Positions 1 through 5,653 of a DNA stretch of 5,784 bases are shown here, one piece after another. The stretch's first letter is position 1, and every line of letters starts with the position of its first letter. Source of the DNA: Spirochaetales bacterium (GTDB lineage: Bacteria > Spirochaetota > Spirochaetia > DTKZ01); contig JAISQU010000343.1 in NCBI GenBank assembly GCA_031274005.1, positions 1-5,784 of the forward strand, written 5' to 3'. Below the pieces are notes generated by a model that was not told the origin of the DNA, did no database searches, and saw only the letters and a program-made list of their open reading frames with translations. The position numbers and the translations under genes were made by a program.

Positions 1-90
1 ATAGAAGCGGAAATCCTTTTGGTCTGCCAAAAGATTGCAGCGGATAGCCCGGTTTTTTGCGGCTTTACCGCAAAAAATGCGCTATTATAA
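1..90 (+). CDS. Possible 3' end of an upstream gene (partial)
   Basis: Frame 1 is open from the first base to a TAA at 88-90, giving 29 residues that start IEAEILLVCQKIAAD and end NALL. Two things favour it: the frame has no stop up to there, and its third codon positions are more GC-rich than those of the competing frame 3, which closes with TAG at 45-47. Against it, the last third of the frame lies in a hairpin repeat (41-82) that recurs in the gene-poor right edge of the window. The tail may therefore be repeat-derived, or the gene may end elsewhere. No domain can be recognised. The sequence to the left of the window would settle it. Confidence 0.22.
   Translation: MEAEILLVCQKIAADSPVFCGFTAKNALL
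41..82. repeat. Hairpin repeat, copy 1 of 2
   Basis: The left flank CGGATAGCCCGG (41-52) is followed by a perfect 10-bp stem, TTTTTTGCGG (53-62) paired with CCGCAAAAAA (68-77) around the loop CTTTA, and then TGCGC (78-82). A shorter version with the same flanks lies at 5741-5774. The left flanks match at 11 of 12 positions and the right flank matches exactly, while the stem lengths differ (10 and 7 bp) but both pair fully. The arms run T-rich then A-rich, the opposite of an intrinsic terminator, so it is unlikely to be one on either strand. Confidence 0.6.
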
Positions 91-91
91 C
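64..91 (+). promoter_or_regulatory. Candidate sigma-70-type promoter for the histidine kinase
   Basis: TTTACC (64-69) and TATAAC (86-91) are separated by 16 bp. The -10 matches TATAAT at 5 of 6 positions and the -35 matches TTGACA at 4 of 6. Transcription would begin near base 98, giving a leader of about 74 nt that contains the inverted repeat at 122-154. The -35 overlaps the loop and right arm of the hairpin repeat. A competing weak candidate is TATACA (125-130), 17 bp, TATAGT (148-153), which would leave a leader of only about 12 nt. Confidence 0.3.
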
Positions 92-121
92 CGGGAAAAA
101 GTAAGTGCTGTTGCCCTGGGC

Positions 122-154
122 TACTATACAGACCTCTTTTTCGGGGGTATAGTA
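122..154. promoter_or_regulatory. 8-bp inverted repeat just upstream of the kinase start
   Basis: TACTATAC (122-129) and GTATAGTA (147-154) are perfect reverse complements separated by 17 nt. The right arm ends three bases before the weak Shine-Dalgarno-like GGAAG (158-162) and 17 bases before the ATG. It could be a dimer-binding operator or a leader hairpin that influences translation. No T-run follows it, so it is not a terminator. Its role is not readable from sequence. Confidence 0.35.
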
Positions 155-171
155 ACCGGAAGCGGTAAAAA

Positions 172-2925
172 ATGGCAAGAAAAAAAATGTTTTATGGTAA
201 TCTCGCGGTAATTCTTTTTTCCATTGCCGCCGTTCTGGTGCTGGCGATTTCAATCTTTACAAGCGTCCTGATCAATTCCATTTCGACTTTTCTGAGGGAA
301 AGCATAGAAGAAAGGCTTTTGGCTGTAAGCCGCTCCGCCGCGCATCTGGTTAGCGCCGAAGAGCTGGCGCAGCTTATGACTCCCGAAGATATGGAAAAAC
401 CCCTGTTCGCCGCCATCAGGGAGCGCGCTATCGCCTTTGCCGATGAATCGCATGTGGAGTTTTTGTACTACCTCCGGCCGGCCGGCGAGGGTATGTGGCA
501 GTTTATTCTGGACAACGATCTGAGTGAAGAGACGGTCAACCTCGCCTCCGATCCCATCCCCGATGAAGAAACTCCCCTGCGGGCGCTGGAAGAGGGCAGG
601 GCGGTTACCACGGATCTGGGCGAATATTCGGAGGGCTATGATCATTTTCTTTCGGCTTTTGCCCCTGTATTTGACAGCGGCGGAAATATTGTGGCTCTCG
701 CGGGAGTGGATATCTTCGATGAGCAGCTTGTGCTGACACGCCGCCGCACACTGGGCCTTTCGGTCATGCTCCTTGTTTCCATAGTTTTTGTCATTACATC
801 GGGTTTCCTGAGTTTCTTTATTTACAAAAAAAAGGAAGCGGCTTTTTCCCGGCGTTTCAAGCAGCAGGCGCTTATGTCGCATCTGGCGCGGAGTTTTATG
901 TCCGCGAAGGACGCCTCCTCGCTCATCAACGGGGCTCTGCGCATAACGGGCGAATTCCTGAAAGTCAGCCGGATACTCATAGGCGTTGCCGAGCCGCATA
1001 CCGCTGTAAGTCACGCGGCCTATGTCTGGTGCGGGGTGGACACGATTGTTACAGCGCCGGCCAAGGAAGGGCTTAACGACATTATCGGCAGTTTTCCCGC
1101 ACAACAGCCCGCGGAAGTTCCCATTATCTCTTGCGCCGACATCCAGAGCGATCCCCGGTTTAAAGTTATGCAGACCGTGGGCGTCAAGTCTTTCATGATG
1201 GCGCCCCTGTATCTGGACGGCAAATTCTGGGCGGTGATGAGCGTGGAGGAGTGTCTGCGCACGCGGATATGGACGGAAAGCGACCGGCAGCTTATTATTA
1301 CCGTAAGCAGCGTTATCGCGGGCGCGGCGAACCGGGACCTGCGGGAAAAAGAACGTGACGCCGCCCTCACGCAGGCCACTCAGGCAAACCGGGCCAAGAG
1401 CATTTTTCTTGCCAATATGAGTCATGAGATACGTACTCCCATGAACGCCATTATAGGCATGACGGCCATCGCGAAATCCTCTCAGGATATCGAAAGAAAA
1501 GAATACTGCCTGGACAAAATAGAGAACGCTTCCCTCCATCTGCTGGGAGTTATCAATGACATTCTGGATATGTCAAAAATAGAGGCGAACAAGTTTGAGC
1601 TTTCCTTCTCTGATTTTGGTTTTGAGAAGATGCTCCAGAAAGTTGTCAACGTAATCAATTTCCGCATGGACGAGAAGCATCTTGATTTTACCGTTCGTAT
1701 AGATAGGAATATACCCCGCTGCCTCCACGGGGACGACCAGCGCCTTGCGCAGGTGATTACGAATCTGCTTTCCAACGCCGTGAAGTTTACCCCTGAGCAG
1801 GGTTCGGTCCGGCTGGATACTGAACTTGAAAAGGAAGAAGAGGGCGTGTGTACTGTGCGGATCAGCGTTGCCGACTCCGGCATAGGAATTACCGAAGAAC
1901 AAATGTCCCGGCTTTTTTCCTCTTTTGAGCAGGCCGACGCAAGCACCTCCAGAAAGTTCGGCGGCACGGGCCTGGGTTTGGCGATTTCAAAACGCATTAT
2001 CCAGATGATGGACGGCGATATCCGGGTGGAATCCGATCCCGGAAACGGCTCTACCTTTACTTTTTGGGTAAAAATAAAACGCGGACAGCAGATAGAAGAA
2101 AGCCTTTTGAGCCCCGGAGTACAATGGAAAAATCTGCGGGTGCTTGCGGTGGATGACGCGGATGACATCCGGGAATATTTTGCCGAGATAGCCGGGCGGC
2201 TGGGATTTTCCCTGCAAACCGCCGCGGGCGGTGAAGAGGCTTTGGCTCTCATCGAAAAAAACGGCGCGTATGATATTTACTTTGTGGACTGGAAAATGCC
2301 CGGCATGGACGGCATTGAACTTTCCCGCAGGATCAAGAAAACAGGCGGCAAGTCCGTGGTTATCATGATATCCGCGGCGCAGTGGGCCGCCGTCGAAAAC
2401 GAGGCCAAAGCCGCGGGTGTGGACAAGTTTTTATCAAAACCCCTGTTTCCTTCGGCCATCGCGGACTGCGTCAGCCAGTGCCTGGGGCAGGATAATCTTG
2501 TGGCGCAGGCCGGCCAGGGACATGAGAAAATGGACAACTTTGGAGGCGCCAGGATGCTGCTGGCCGAAGATGTGGAGATTAACCGGGAGATCGTGATTTC
2601 CCTGCTTGAGCCCGCTTCTTTGGTTATCGACTGCGCTGAAAACGGCGCGCGGGCGGTGCAGCTTTTTACCGAATCGCCTGAGCAATACGATCTGATTTTT
2701 ATGGATGTGCAGATGCCGGAAATGGACGGCTATGAGGCGACCCGCCGCATCCGCGCCTCGCAAGCGCCCAACGCGAAAACCATACCCATCATTGCCATGA
2801 CCGCCAACGTATTCCGCGAGGATATTGAAAAATGCCTGGCCGCGGGAATGAACGCCCACGTTGGCAAACCTCTTGACCTGGACGAGGTGCTTACGGCGCT
2901 GCGCACATATCTGTCAAAAAACTGA
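172..2925 (+). CDS. Hybrid sensor histidine kinase: extracytoplasmic sensor, GAF, HisKA, HATPase_c, two REC domains
   Basis: This 917-residue inner-membrane sensor kinase should autophosphorylate and pass phosphate through its own receiver domains. TM1 spans about residues 11-34 and TM2 about 194-218. Between them lies a roughly 160-residue outside domain whose end (SAFAPVFDSGGNIVALAGVDI) resembles the C-terminal part of Cache-like sensor domains. A cytoplasmic GAF domain follows (about 235-387), then a short linker. The H-box NMSHEIRTP holds the phospho-acceptor His418. The ATPase shows the N-box (N531, N535), G1 DSGIG (568-572), F-box (FSSFE) and G2 GGTGLGL (597-603). REC1 (about 656-775) has D661, D662, D706, S734 and K756. 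REC2 (about 794-914) has E799, D800, D845, T877 and K899. All key residues are intact. The protein ends just after REC2 with no HPt domain, so a separate HPt partner is expected. The ATG at 172 has only a weak ribosome site (GGAAG at 158-162); Met6 at 187 is an alternative. Stimulus and targets are unknown. Confidence 0.95.
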   Translation: MARKKMFYGNLAVILFSIAAVLVLAISIFTSVLINSISTFLRESIEERLLAVSRSAAHLVSAEELAQLMTPEDMEKPLFAAIRERAIAFADESHVEFLYYLRPAGEGMWQFILDNDLSEETVNLASDPIPDEETPLRALEEGRAVTTDLGEYSEGYDHFLSAFAPVFDSGGNIVALAGVDIFDEQLVLTRRRTLGLSVMLLVSIVFVITSGFLSFFIYKKKEAAFSRRFKQQALMSHLARSFMSAKDASSLINGALRITGEFLKVSRILIGVAEPHTAVSHAAYVWCGVDTIVTAPAKEGLNDIIGSFPAQQPAEVPIISCADIQSDPRFKVMQTVGVKSFMMAPLYLDGKFWAVMSVEECLRTRIWTESDRQLIITVSSVIAGAANRDLREKERDAALTQATQANRAKSIFLANMSHEIRTPMNAIIGMTAIAKSSQDIERKEYCLDKIENASLHLLGVINDILDMSKIEANKFELSFSDFGFEKMLQKVVNVINFRMDEKHLDFTVRIDRNIPRCLHGDDQRLAQVITNLLSNAVKFTPEQGSVRLDTELEKEEEGVCTVRISVADSGIGITEEQMSRLFSSFEQADASTSRKFGGTGLGLAISKRIIQMMDGDIRVESDPGNGSTFTFWVKIKRGQQIEESLLSPGVQWKNLRVLAVDDADDIREYFAEIAGRLGFSLQTAAGGEEALALIEKNGAYDIYFVDWKMPGMDGIELSRRIKKTGGKSVVIMISAAQWAAVENEAKAAGVDKFLSKPLFPSAIADCVSQCLGQDNLVAQAGQGHEKMDNFGGARMLLAEDVEINREIVISLLEPASLVIDCAENGARAVQLFTESPEQYDLIFMDVQMPEMDGYEATRRIRASQAPNAKTIPIIAMTANVFREDIEKCLAAGMNAHVGKPLDLDEVLTALRTYLSKN

Positions 2926-2955
2926 AAACGAAAACCGCGCCGCGCGGGATTCGCA

Positions 2956-3045
2956 GGCGCCCGTTTAATACCCCGGAGCTTGCTCCGGCGAAGCGGCGCC
3001 AGACCGAAAGGTCTGTCTAAATACAAATGGTATTAAACGGGCGCC
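2956..3045 (+). repeat. Structured element A: 17-bp outer stem enclosing two tetraloop hairpins
   Basis: Bases 2956-2972 and 3029-3045 are perfect 17-bp reverse complements (GGCGCCCGTTTAATACC on the left). Inside are two hairpins: CCGGAG-CTTG-CTCCGG (2973-2988) and CAGACC-GAAA-GGTCTG (3000-3015), making a three-way junction. Read on the + strand, the loops are CUUG closed by G-C, and GAAA of the GNRA class, both known as very stable RNA tetraloops. The minus strand would show CAAG and UUUC instead. This favours function as RNA downstream of the kinase, as a 3' UTR structure, a processed small RNA or an RNA-active repeat. No T-run follows either side, so it is not a canonical intrinsic terminator. 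No flanking target-site duplication was seen. Confidence 0.7.
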
Positions 3046-3062
3046 AGTACAAAAATTCCCTT

Positions 3063-3126
3063 ATGAACGACAGATTTTTCGTATGAAAAATCTGATACCC
3101 AAGAGCTTGGCTCTTGGGTAGTTCAT
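3063..3126. repeat. Structured element B: second three-way-junction element overlapping the cupin stop codon
   Basis: An outer stem ATGAAC (3063-3068) with GTTCAT (3121-3126) encloses two perfect hairpins. The first is CAGATTTTTC (3071-3080) with GAAAAATCTG (3085-3094) around GTAT. The second is TACCCAAGAGC (3096-3106) with GCTCTTGGGTA (3110-3120) around TTG. The architecture repeats that of element A a few bases upstream, and both contain a GAGCTTG...CTC arm and an AGA...TCT arm, in opposite order. The right outer arm covers the minus-strand TGA of the cupin gene (3123-3125). Confidence 0.6.
3086..3120 (-). terminator. Candidate terminator of the repressor-cupin operon
   Basis: On the minus strand, two bases after the cupin TGA, an 11-bp perfect stem (3120-3110 with 3106-3096, loop CAA) is followed after five bases by TTTTT (3090-3086). 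The stem is strong, but the gap before the short T-run makes it a sub-optimal intrinsic terminator. It is the right hairpin of structured element B. On the + strand no T-run follows, so it should act mainly on leftward transcripts. Confidence 0.45.
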
Positions 3127-3500
3127 TTCAGTCTGCCGTCCATTTCCTGCGCCCAGTGGTCTACAATCATTTTGGGCGCGTACACAAACATTACATGCAT
3201 GTCTGAGGTTCCCGTATTTTTCAGGCTGTGGTTTTTTTCCCTGTCTATATAGATATAGTCCCCTGGCGCGGCCGGTTCTGTTTGGCCGTCAACAGTTATT
3301 TCGCCTTCGCCCTTCAGGATGGTGTATGTCTCCACAGTGATATGCTCATGCGCGGGGATGCTCCCGCCGGGATAGATGACGACATAGCCCTGGCAAAAAT
3401 ATTCGCCGTCGATTGCGCCGTTTTCACCCAAAAGAACCCGCGTGCGCCGTCCCGCGGGAAACTCCATGCCCTCAATCGAAAAAATATTGATTTTCTTCAT
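3123..3500 (-). CDS. Single-domain cupin protein (small-molecule binding or isomerase-like, function unknown)
   Basis: This 125-residue cytoplasmic protein is the right length for one cupin barrel. Cupin motif 1 is complete: G45, five residues, H51-E-H53, three residues, E57, six residues, G64. Motif 2 runs from G80 to N95 with H91 in place, but the usual Pro and second Gly are Asp86 and Glu88. H51, H53, E57 and H91 are the expected metal ligands, so a metal site is likely intact. The ATG at 3500 is supported by a strong AGGAG (3512-3508) seven bases upstream. It lies 18 nt after the LacI-type repressor gene and has no promoter of its own that I can see, so it is probably co-transcribed. Small cupins of this type occur with sugar and sugar-acid genes as isomerases, binding proteins or auxiliary factors; the substrate here is not known. 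Confidence 0.88.
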   Translation of the reverse strand: MKKINIFSIEGMEFPAGRRTRVLLGENGAIDGEYFCQGYVVIYPGGSIPAHEHITVETYTILKGEGEITVDGQTEPAAPGDYIYIDREKNHSLKNTGTSDMHVMFVYAPKMIVDHWAQEMDGRLK

Positions 3501-3518
3501 GATTGTTCTCCTGTTATT

Positions 3519-4517
3519 TTATTTTAATTGTTGTACGGATTCACGCTCTAAGAGTGAACCGGAGAGCAGCAGCTTTTCCGGTTTTCGTAACTTGTTTTTT
3601 ATCTGGCTTATTAAATTGAGTACAGCGTGTTTGCCGATTTCGTCCAGGGGCTGTTCGTAGCTTGTCAGCGGAGGATTCATATACTGATCGGTAAGAAGGT
3701 TGTCGTAGCCGATAATCGATACATCCGCCGGTATCCGGAGTCCCAGCTCGTTCAGGGCGCGGTAAACCCCAAAGGCCAGCATATTGTTTGTAACAAATAG
3801 CGCGGTGGGCGGTTTTTTTCGACGCATGATTTCAATAACGCGCCGGTGAGCCACATCAATTCCGTTAACGTCAAACAGAAAAAACTTTTCACTTGCCTCA
3901 AGGCGGTGGGCGCGAAGGGCCGCCATGCAGCCGTCATAACGGTATTTGTAAATCTGTTTTTGGAAACCGCACAGAAGTACCGAAATTCTTTTATGCCCTT
4001 TTTGAATCAGGTAGCCCATAACTTTGCGCGCGCCCAGGGCCTGATCGTTGGAAACATAATTGACATTTCCGGGGAACAGCCTGTTGAGAAGCACAAAGGG
4101 AATGTTGTTTTTTTCGAGCGCCAGAATGTGCTGAATGTCATTGGACGCCGTACTGACGATAACCCCGGCAACATAATATTTTTGCAGGGCTTCAACCGCT
4201 TTTCTTTCCGCCTCCAGGTCTTCGTTGGTATTGTACAATATCAGGGAGTAATCATTTTCCGCGGCGCATTTCTCAACGCTGTGGACAAGCTGCGGATAAT
4301 ACAGGTTTGTGATGCTCGGAATAATAAGCGCGAAAGTTCTGGTAATACCCTCTTTCAGCCCCTTTGCCATAAGGTTCGGCCTGTACTTTAATTTTTCCAC
4401 GGCCAGCAAAACTCTGGCTTTGGTTTGAGGGTCCACAAATATTTTTTCCGAAAGTGACCGGGAAACAGTGCTTGCGGATACACCCGCGAGTTTTGCCACA
4501 TCTTTTACTGTTGTCAT
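3519..4517 (-). CDS. LacI/GalR-family transcriptional repressor
   Basis: At 332 residues it has the usual length for the family. The N-terminal helix-turn-helix covers residues 3-22 (VKDVAKLAGVSASTVSRSLS), with Ala15 and Ser16 at the two positions that largely set operator specificity. The hinge helix has N48, A51, K52 and L54. The leucine corresponds to the one that intercalates at a central CpG step; Lys52 replaces the commoner Arg. From about residue 61 the periplasmic-binding-protein-like effector domain follows, with GYDN (270-273) and the family tail PPLTSYEQPLDEIG (282-295). The effector is presumably a sugar or sugar derivative, not identifiable here. The ATG at 4517 follows GGAG five bases upstream. 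It is divergent from the SDR gene and leads the cupin. Two candidate operators lie in the shared upstream region, which suggests autoregulation plus control of the SDR. Confidence 0.95.
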   Translation of the reverse strand: MTTVKDVAKLAGVSASTVSRSLSEKIFVDPQTKARVLLAVEKLKYRPNLMAKGLKEGITRTFALIIPSITNLYYPQLVHSVEKCAAENDYSLILYNTNEDLEAERKAVEALQKYYVAGVIVSTASNDIQHILALEKNNIPFVLLNRLFPGNVNYVSNDQALGARKVMGYLIQKGHKRISVLLCGFQKQIYKYRYDGCMAALRAHRLEASEKFFLFDVNGIDVAHRRVIEIMRRKKPPTALFVTNNMLAFGVYRALNELGLRIPADVSIIGYDNLLTDQYMNPPLTSYEQPLDEIGKHAVLNLISQIKNKLRKPEKLLLSGSLLERESVQQLK

Positions 4518-4574
4518 ACATGCTCCAGATTACACCTGTCGGATCCGGTTGAGAGGGTGGAGGTCTCACGTTGG

Positions 4575-4594
4575 CTGTGCAATCGTTTGTATAC
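4575..4594 (-). promoter_or_regulatory. Candidate operator O1 at the repressor promoter
   Basis: TGCAATCGTTTGTA (4578-4591) fits the LacI-family pattern TGNAANCGNTTNCA at all but one defined position and has the central CpG (4584-4585). The half-sites match at 5 of 7 positions. It lies across the predicted transcription start of the repressor gene (near 4590), where binding would block transcription. The 12-bp word CTGTGCAATCGT (4575-4586) recurs exactly, inverted, at 4757-4768. Its conserved half points downstream of its own promoter, as in the second site. Confidence 0.6.
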
Positions 4595-4596
4595 GC

Positions 4597-4625
4597 ATGA
4601 TACATCTCTCCGGGGTTTTTGTCAA
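4597..4625 (-). promoter_or_regulatory. Promoter of the repressor-cupin operon
   Basis: On the minus strand there is a perfect TTGACA (4625-4620), a 17-bp spacer, and TATCAT (4602-4597), a 5-of-6 match to TATAAT. Transcription should start near 4590, giving a leader of about 73 nt before the ATG at 4517. Operator O1 covers the predicted start. Confidence 0.65.
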
Positions 4626-4722
4626 TCCGTAAAATTTGTAAAACAAACTCAAGGATTTTTTCCATCTAATTTCTTTGTATATAAGGATTTGCATCAAAAA
4701 TAAAATAAAATGATAAAATTAG

Positions 4723-4750
4723 TTGACTTTACAAAATTGTGTGCTATACT
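4723..4750 (+). promoter_or_regulatory. Promoter of the SDR gene
   Basis: TTGACT (4723-4728) and TATACT (4745-4750) are separated by 16 bp, each a 5-of-6 match to the sigma-70 consensus. The preceding stretch (about 4691-4720) is almost pure A/T with A-runs and could act as an UP element. Transcription should start near 4757, leaving a leader of about 68 nt. Operator O2 sits on the predicted start. Confidence 0.7.
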
Positions 4751-4768
4751 AAACACACGATTGCACAG
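4749..4768 (+). promoter_or_regulatory. Candidate operator O2 at the SDR promoter
   Basis: ACGATTGCACAG (4757-4768) is the exact complement of the 12-bp word in O1, centred on a CpG at 4758-4759, right at the predicted transcription start. The upstream half (AACACAC) is more degenerate than in O1, with only 3 of 7 symmetric positions, though TGT/ACA at the next positions also agrees between the two sites. The centres of O1 and O2 are 174 bp apart, a distance compatible with looping by a tetramer or with two independently bound dimers. Confidence 0.6.
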
Positions 4769-4776
4769 GTAATTGT

Positions 4777-4800
4777 GGCGGGCCCCGGCGGGCGGCGCGC
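4777..4800 (+). other. 24-nt all-G/C block in the SDR leader
   Basis: Every base from 4777 to 4800 is G or C, directly after a strongly A/T-rich promoter. It contains a small hairpin, GCCC (4782-4785) with GGGC (4790-4793). It lies between O2 and the ribosome site and would fold tightly in the mRNA leader. Its function is unknown. Confidence 0.5.
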
Positions 4801-4824
4801 AGCTTATAAAAAACGGGATGTTTT

Positions 4825-5601
4825 ATGGACAAAAAGGAAAAAACAGCCATTATCACGGGGGGAAGCCGGGGGATAGGCTATGGAATCGCGAAACAGCTTG
4901 GCGCCGACGGCTTTTCAATCGCCATACTGGATATCAACGCCTTTGCGGATTACCGGAGTAATTTTGACGCCCTGGAAAAGGCCGGCGTAGATTACCTCTA
5001 TATGCAGGGCAGCATTACCGAAAAGGGCGACCGCGAGGCTTTTCTTGAGAAAACACTGGCAAAATACGGCCGTGTGGATGTCCTTGTCAACAACGCGGGC
5101 GTGGCGCCGAAAGTCCGGCAGGATCTGCTGGAGATGACAGAAGAAAGTTTCGACTTTGTGGTCGGCACCAATCTGAAAGGCACGATGTTCATGAGCCAGC
5201 TCGTGGCCCGGCAGATGCTGAAACAGGAGATACGCGGGCAAAAGCGGGGTATTATTGTTAACATTACCTCCAGTTCCGTGACCGTCTCGTCCGTTAACCG
5301 CGCGGAGTATTGCATGTCCAAAGCGGGGCTCGCGATACTGACCCAGGTGTACGCGGACCGCCTGGCGAAAGACCGCGTCTTTATTTACGAAATCAGGCCG
5401 GGTGTGATTGATACGGATATGACCCGCGTTGTTCACAAGAAATACAGCGATTTGATAGAGGCGGGGGTTTTTCCCGTCGCGCGGTGGGGGTATCCTGAAG
5501 ACATAGGTTTGGCGGTGAGCGCCTTCTGCGGCGACAAGTTCCTCTATACTACCGGCAATTATATCGATGTTGACGGAGGGTTCCACATTAAACGGTTGTG
5601 A
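4825..5601 (+). CDS. Short-chain dehydrogenase/reductase, 3-ketoacyl-ACP-reductase-like (FabG-like) oxidoreductase
   Basis: This 258-residue cytoplasmic classical SDR should interconvert an alcohol and a ketone with a nicotinamide cofactor. The cofactor motif TGGSRGIG is at 11-18. Asp36 at the end of the second strand favours NAD(H) over NADP(H). NNAG is at 89-92. The catalytic tetrad is N116, S149, Y162 and K166 (YCMSK), and PGVIDTDM (192-199) follows. The tail WGYPEDIG...TGNYIDVDGG is typical. The sequence resembles FabG-like proteins often labelled 3-ketoacyl-ACP reductase (the PVxKVRxDLLEMTEESFD style of segment, here at 95-110). Placement beside a LacI-type repressor and a cupin, not fatty-acid genes, points instead to oxidation of a sugar, polyol or sugar acid. 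The ATG at 4825 has a weak GGGA (4815-4818) six bases upstream. All catalytic residues are intact. Confidence 0.93.
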   Translation: MDKKEKTAIITGGSRGIGYGIAKQLGADGFSIAILDINAFADYRSNFDALEKAGVDYLYMQGSITEKGDREAFLEKTLAKYGRVDVLVNNAGVAPKVRQDLLEMTEESFDFVVGTNLKGTMFMSQLVARQMLKQEIRGQKRGIIVNITSSSVTVSSVNRAEYCMSKAGLAILTQVYADRLAKDRVFIYEIRPGVIDTDMTRVVHKKYSDLIEAGVFPVARWGYPEDIGLAVSAFCGDKFLYTTGNYIDVDGGFHIKRL

Positions 5602-5653
5602 GTTTTTGCAAAGCGGTTTGTCTGATGTTTGAAATGTCATACATAAAGGAGCC

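Noticed and set aside
53..77. Intrinsic terminator for an upstream gene
   Set aside because: The stem is perfect, but the T-run is on the left arm and the A-run on the right, and no T-run follows on either strand.
250..1539. Minus-strand open frame of 429 codons antisense to the kinase
   Set aside because: It lies entirely opposite a gene with complete kinase domains, has no recognisable domain, and its low-complexity, Arg/His/Gly-rich composition is what codon bias on the other strand produces.
1482..2252. Minus-strand open frame of 256 codons antisense to the kinase ATPase region
   Set aside because: It is a shadow of the HisKA, HATPase and REC1 coding sequence; Ser/Arg-rich with no domain.
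2935..2947. GC palindrome CCGCGCCGCGCGG ten bases after the kinase stop as a terminator
   Set aside because: The stem is only 5 bp with a 3-nt loop and is followed by GATTCG, not a T-run.
2956..3045. Miniature transposable element with 17-bp terminal inverted repeats
   Set aside because: No target-site duplication flanks it, and the internal sequence is itself made of hairpins with RNA tetraloops, which fits a structured RNA or palindromic repeat better. Not fully excluded.
3846..4391. Plus-strand open frame of 181 codons antisense to the repressor
   Set aside because: It is opposite a complete LacI-type gene with helix-turn-helix and effector domain; no ribosome site or domain of its own.
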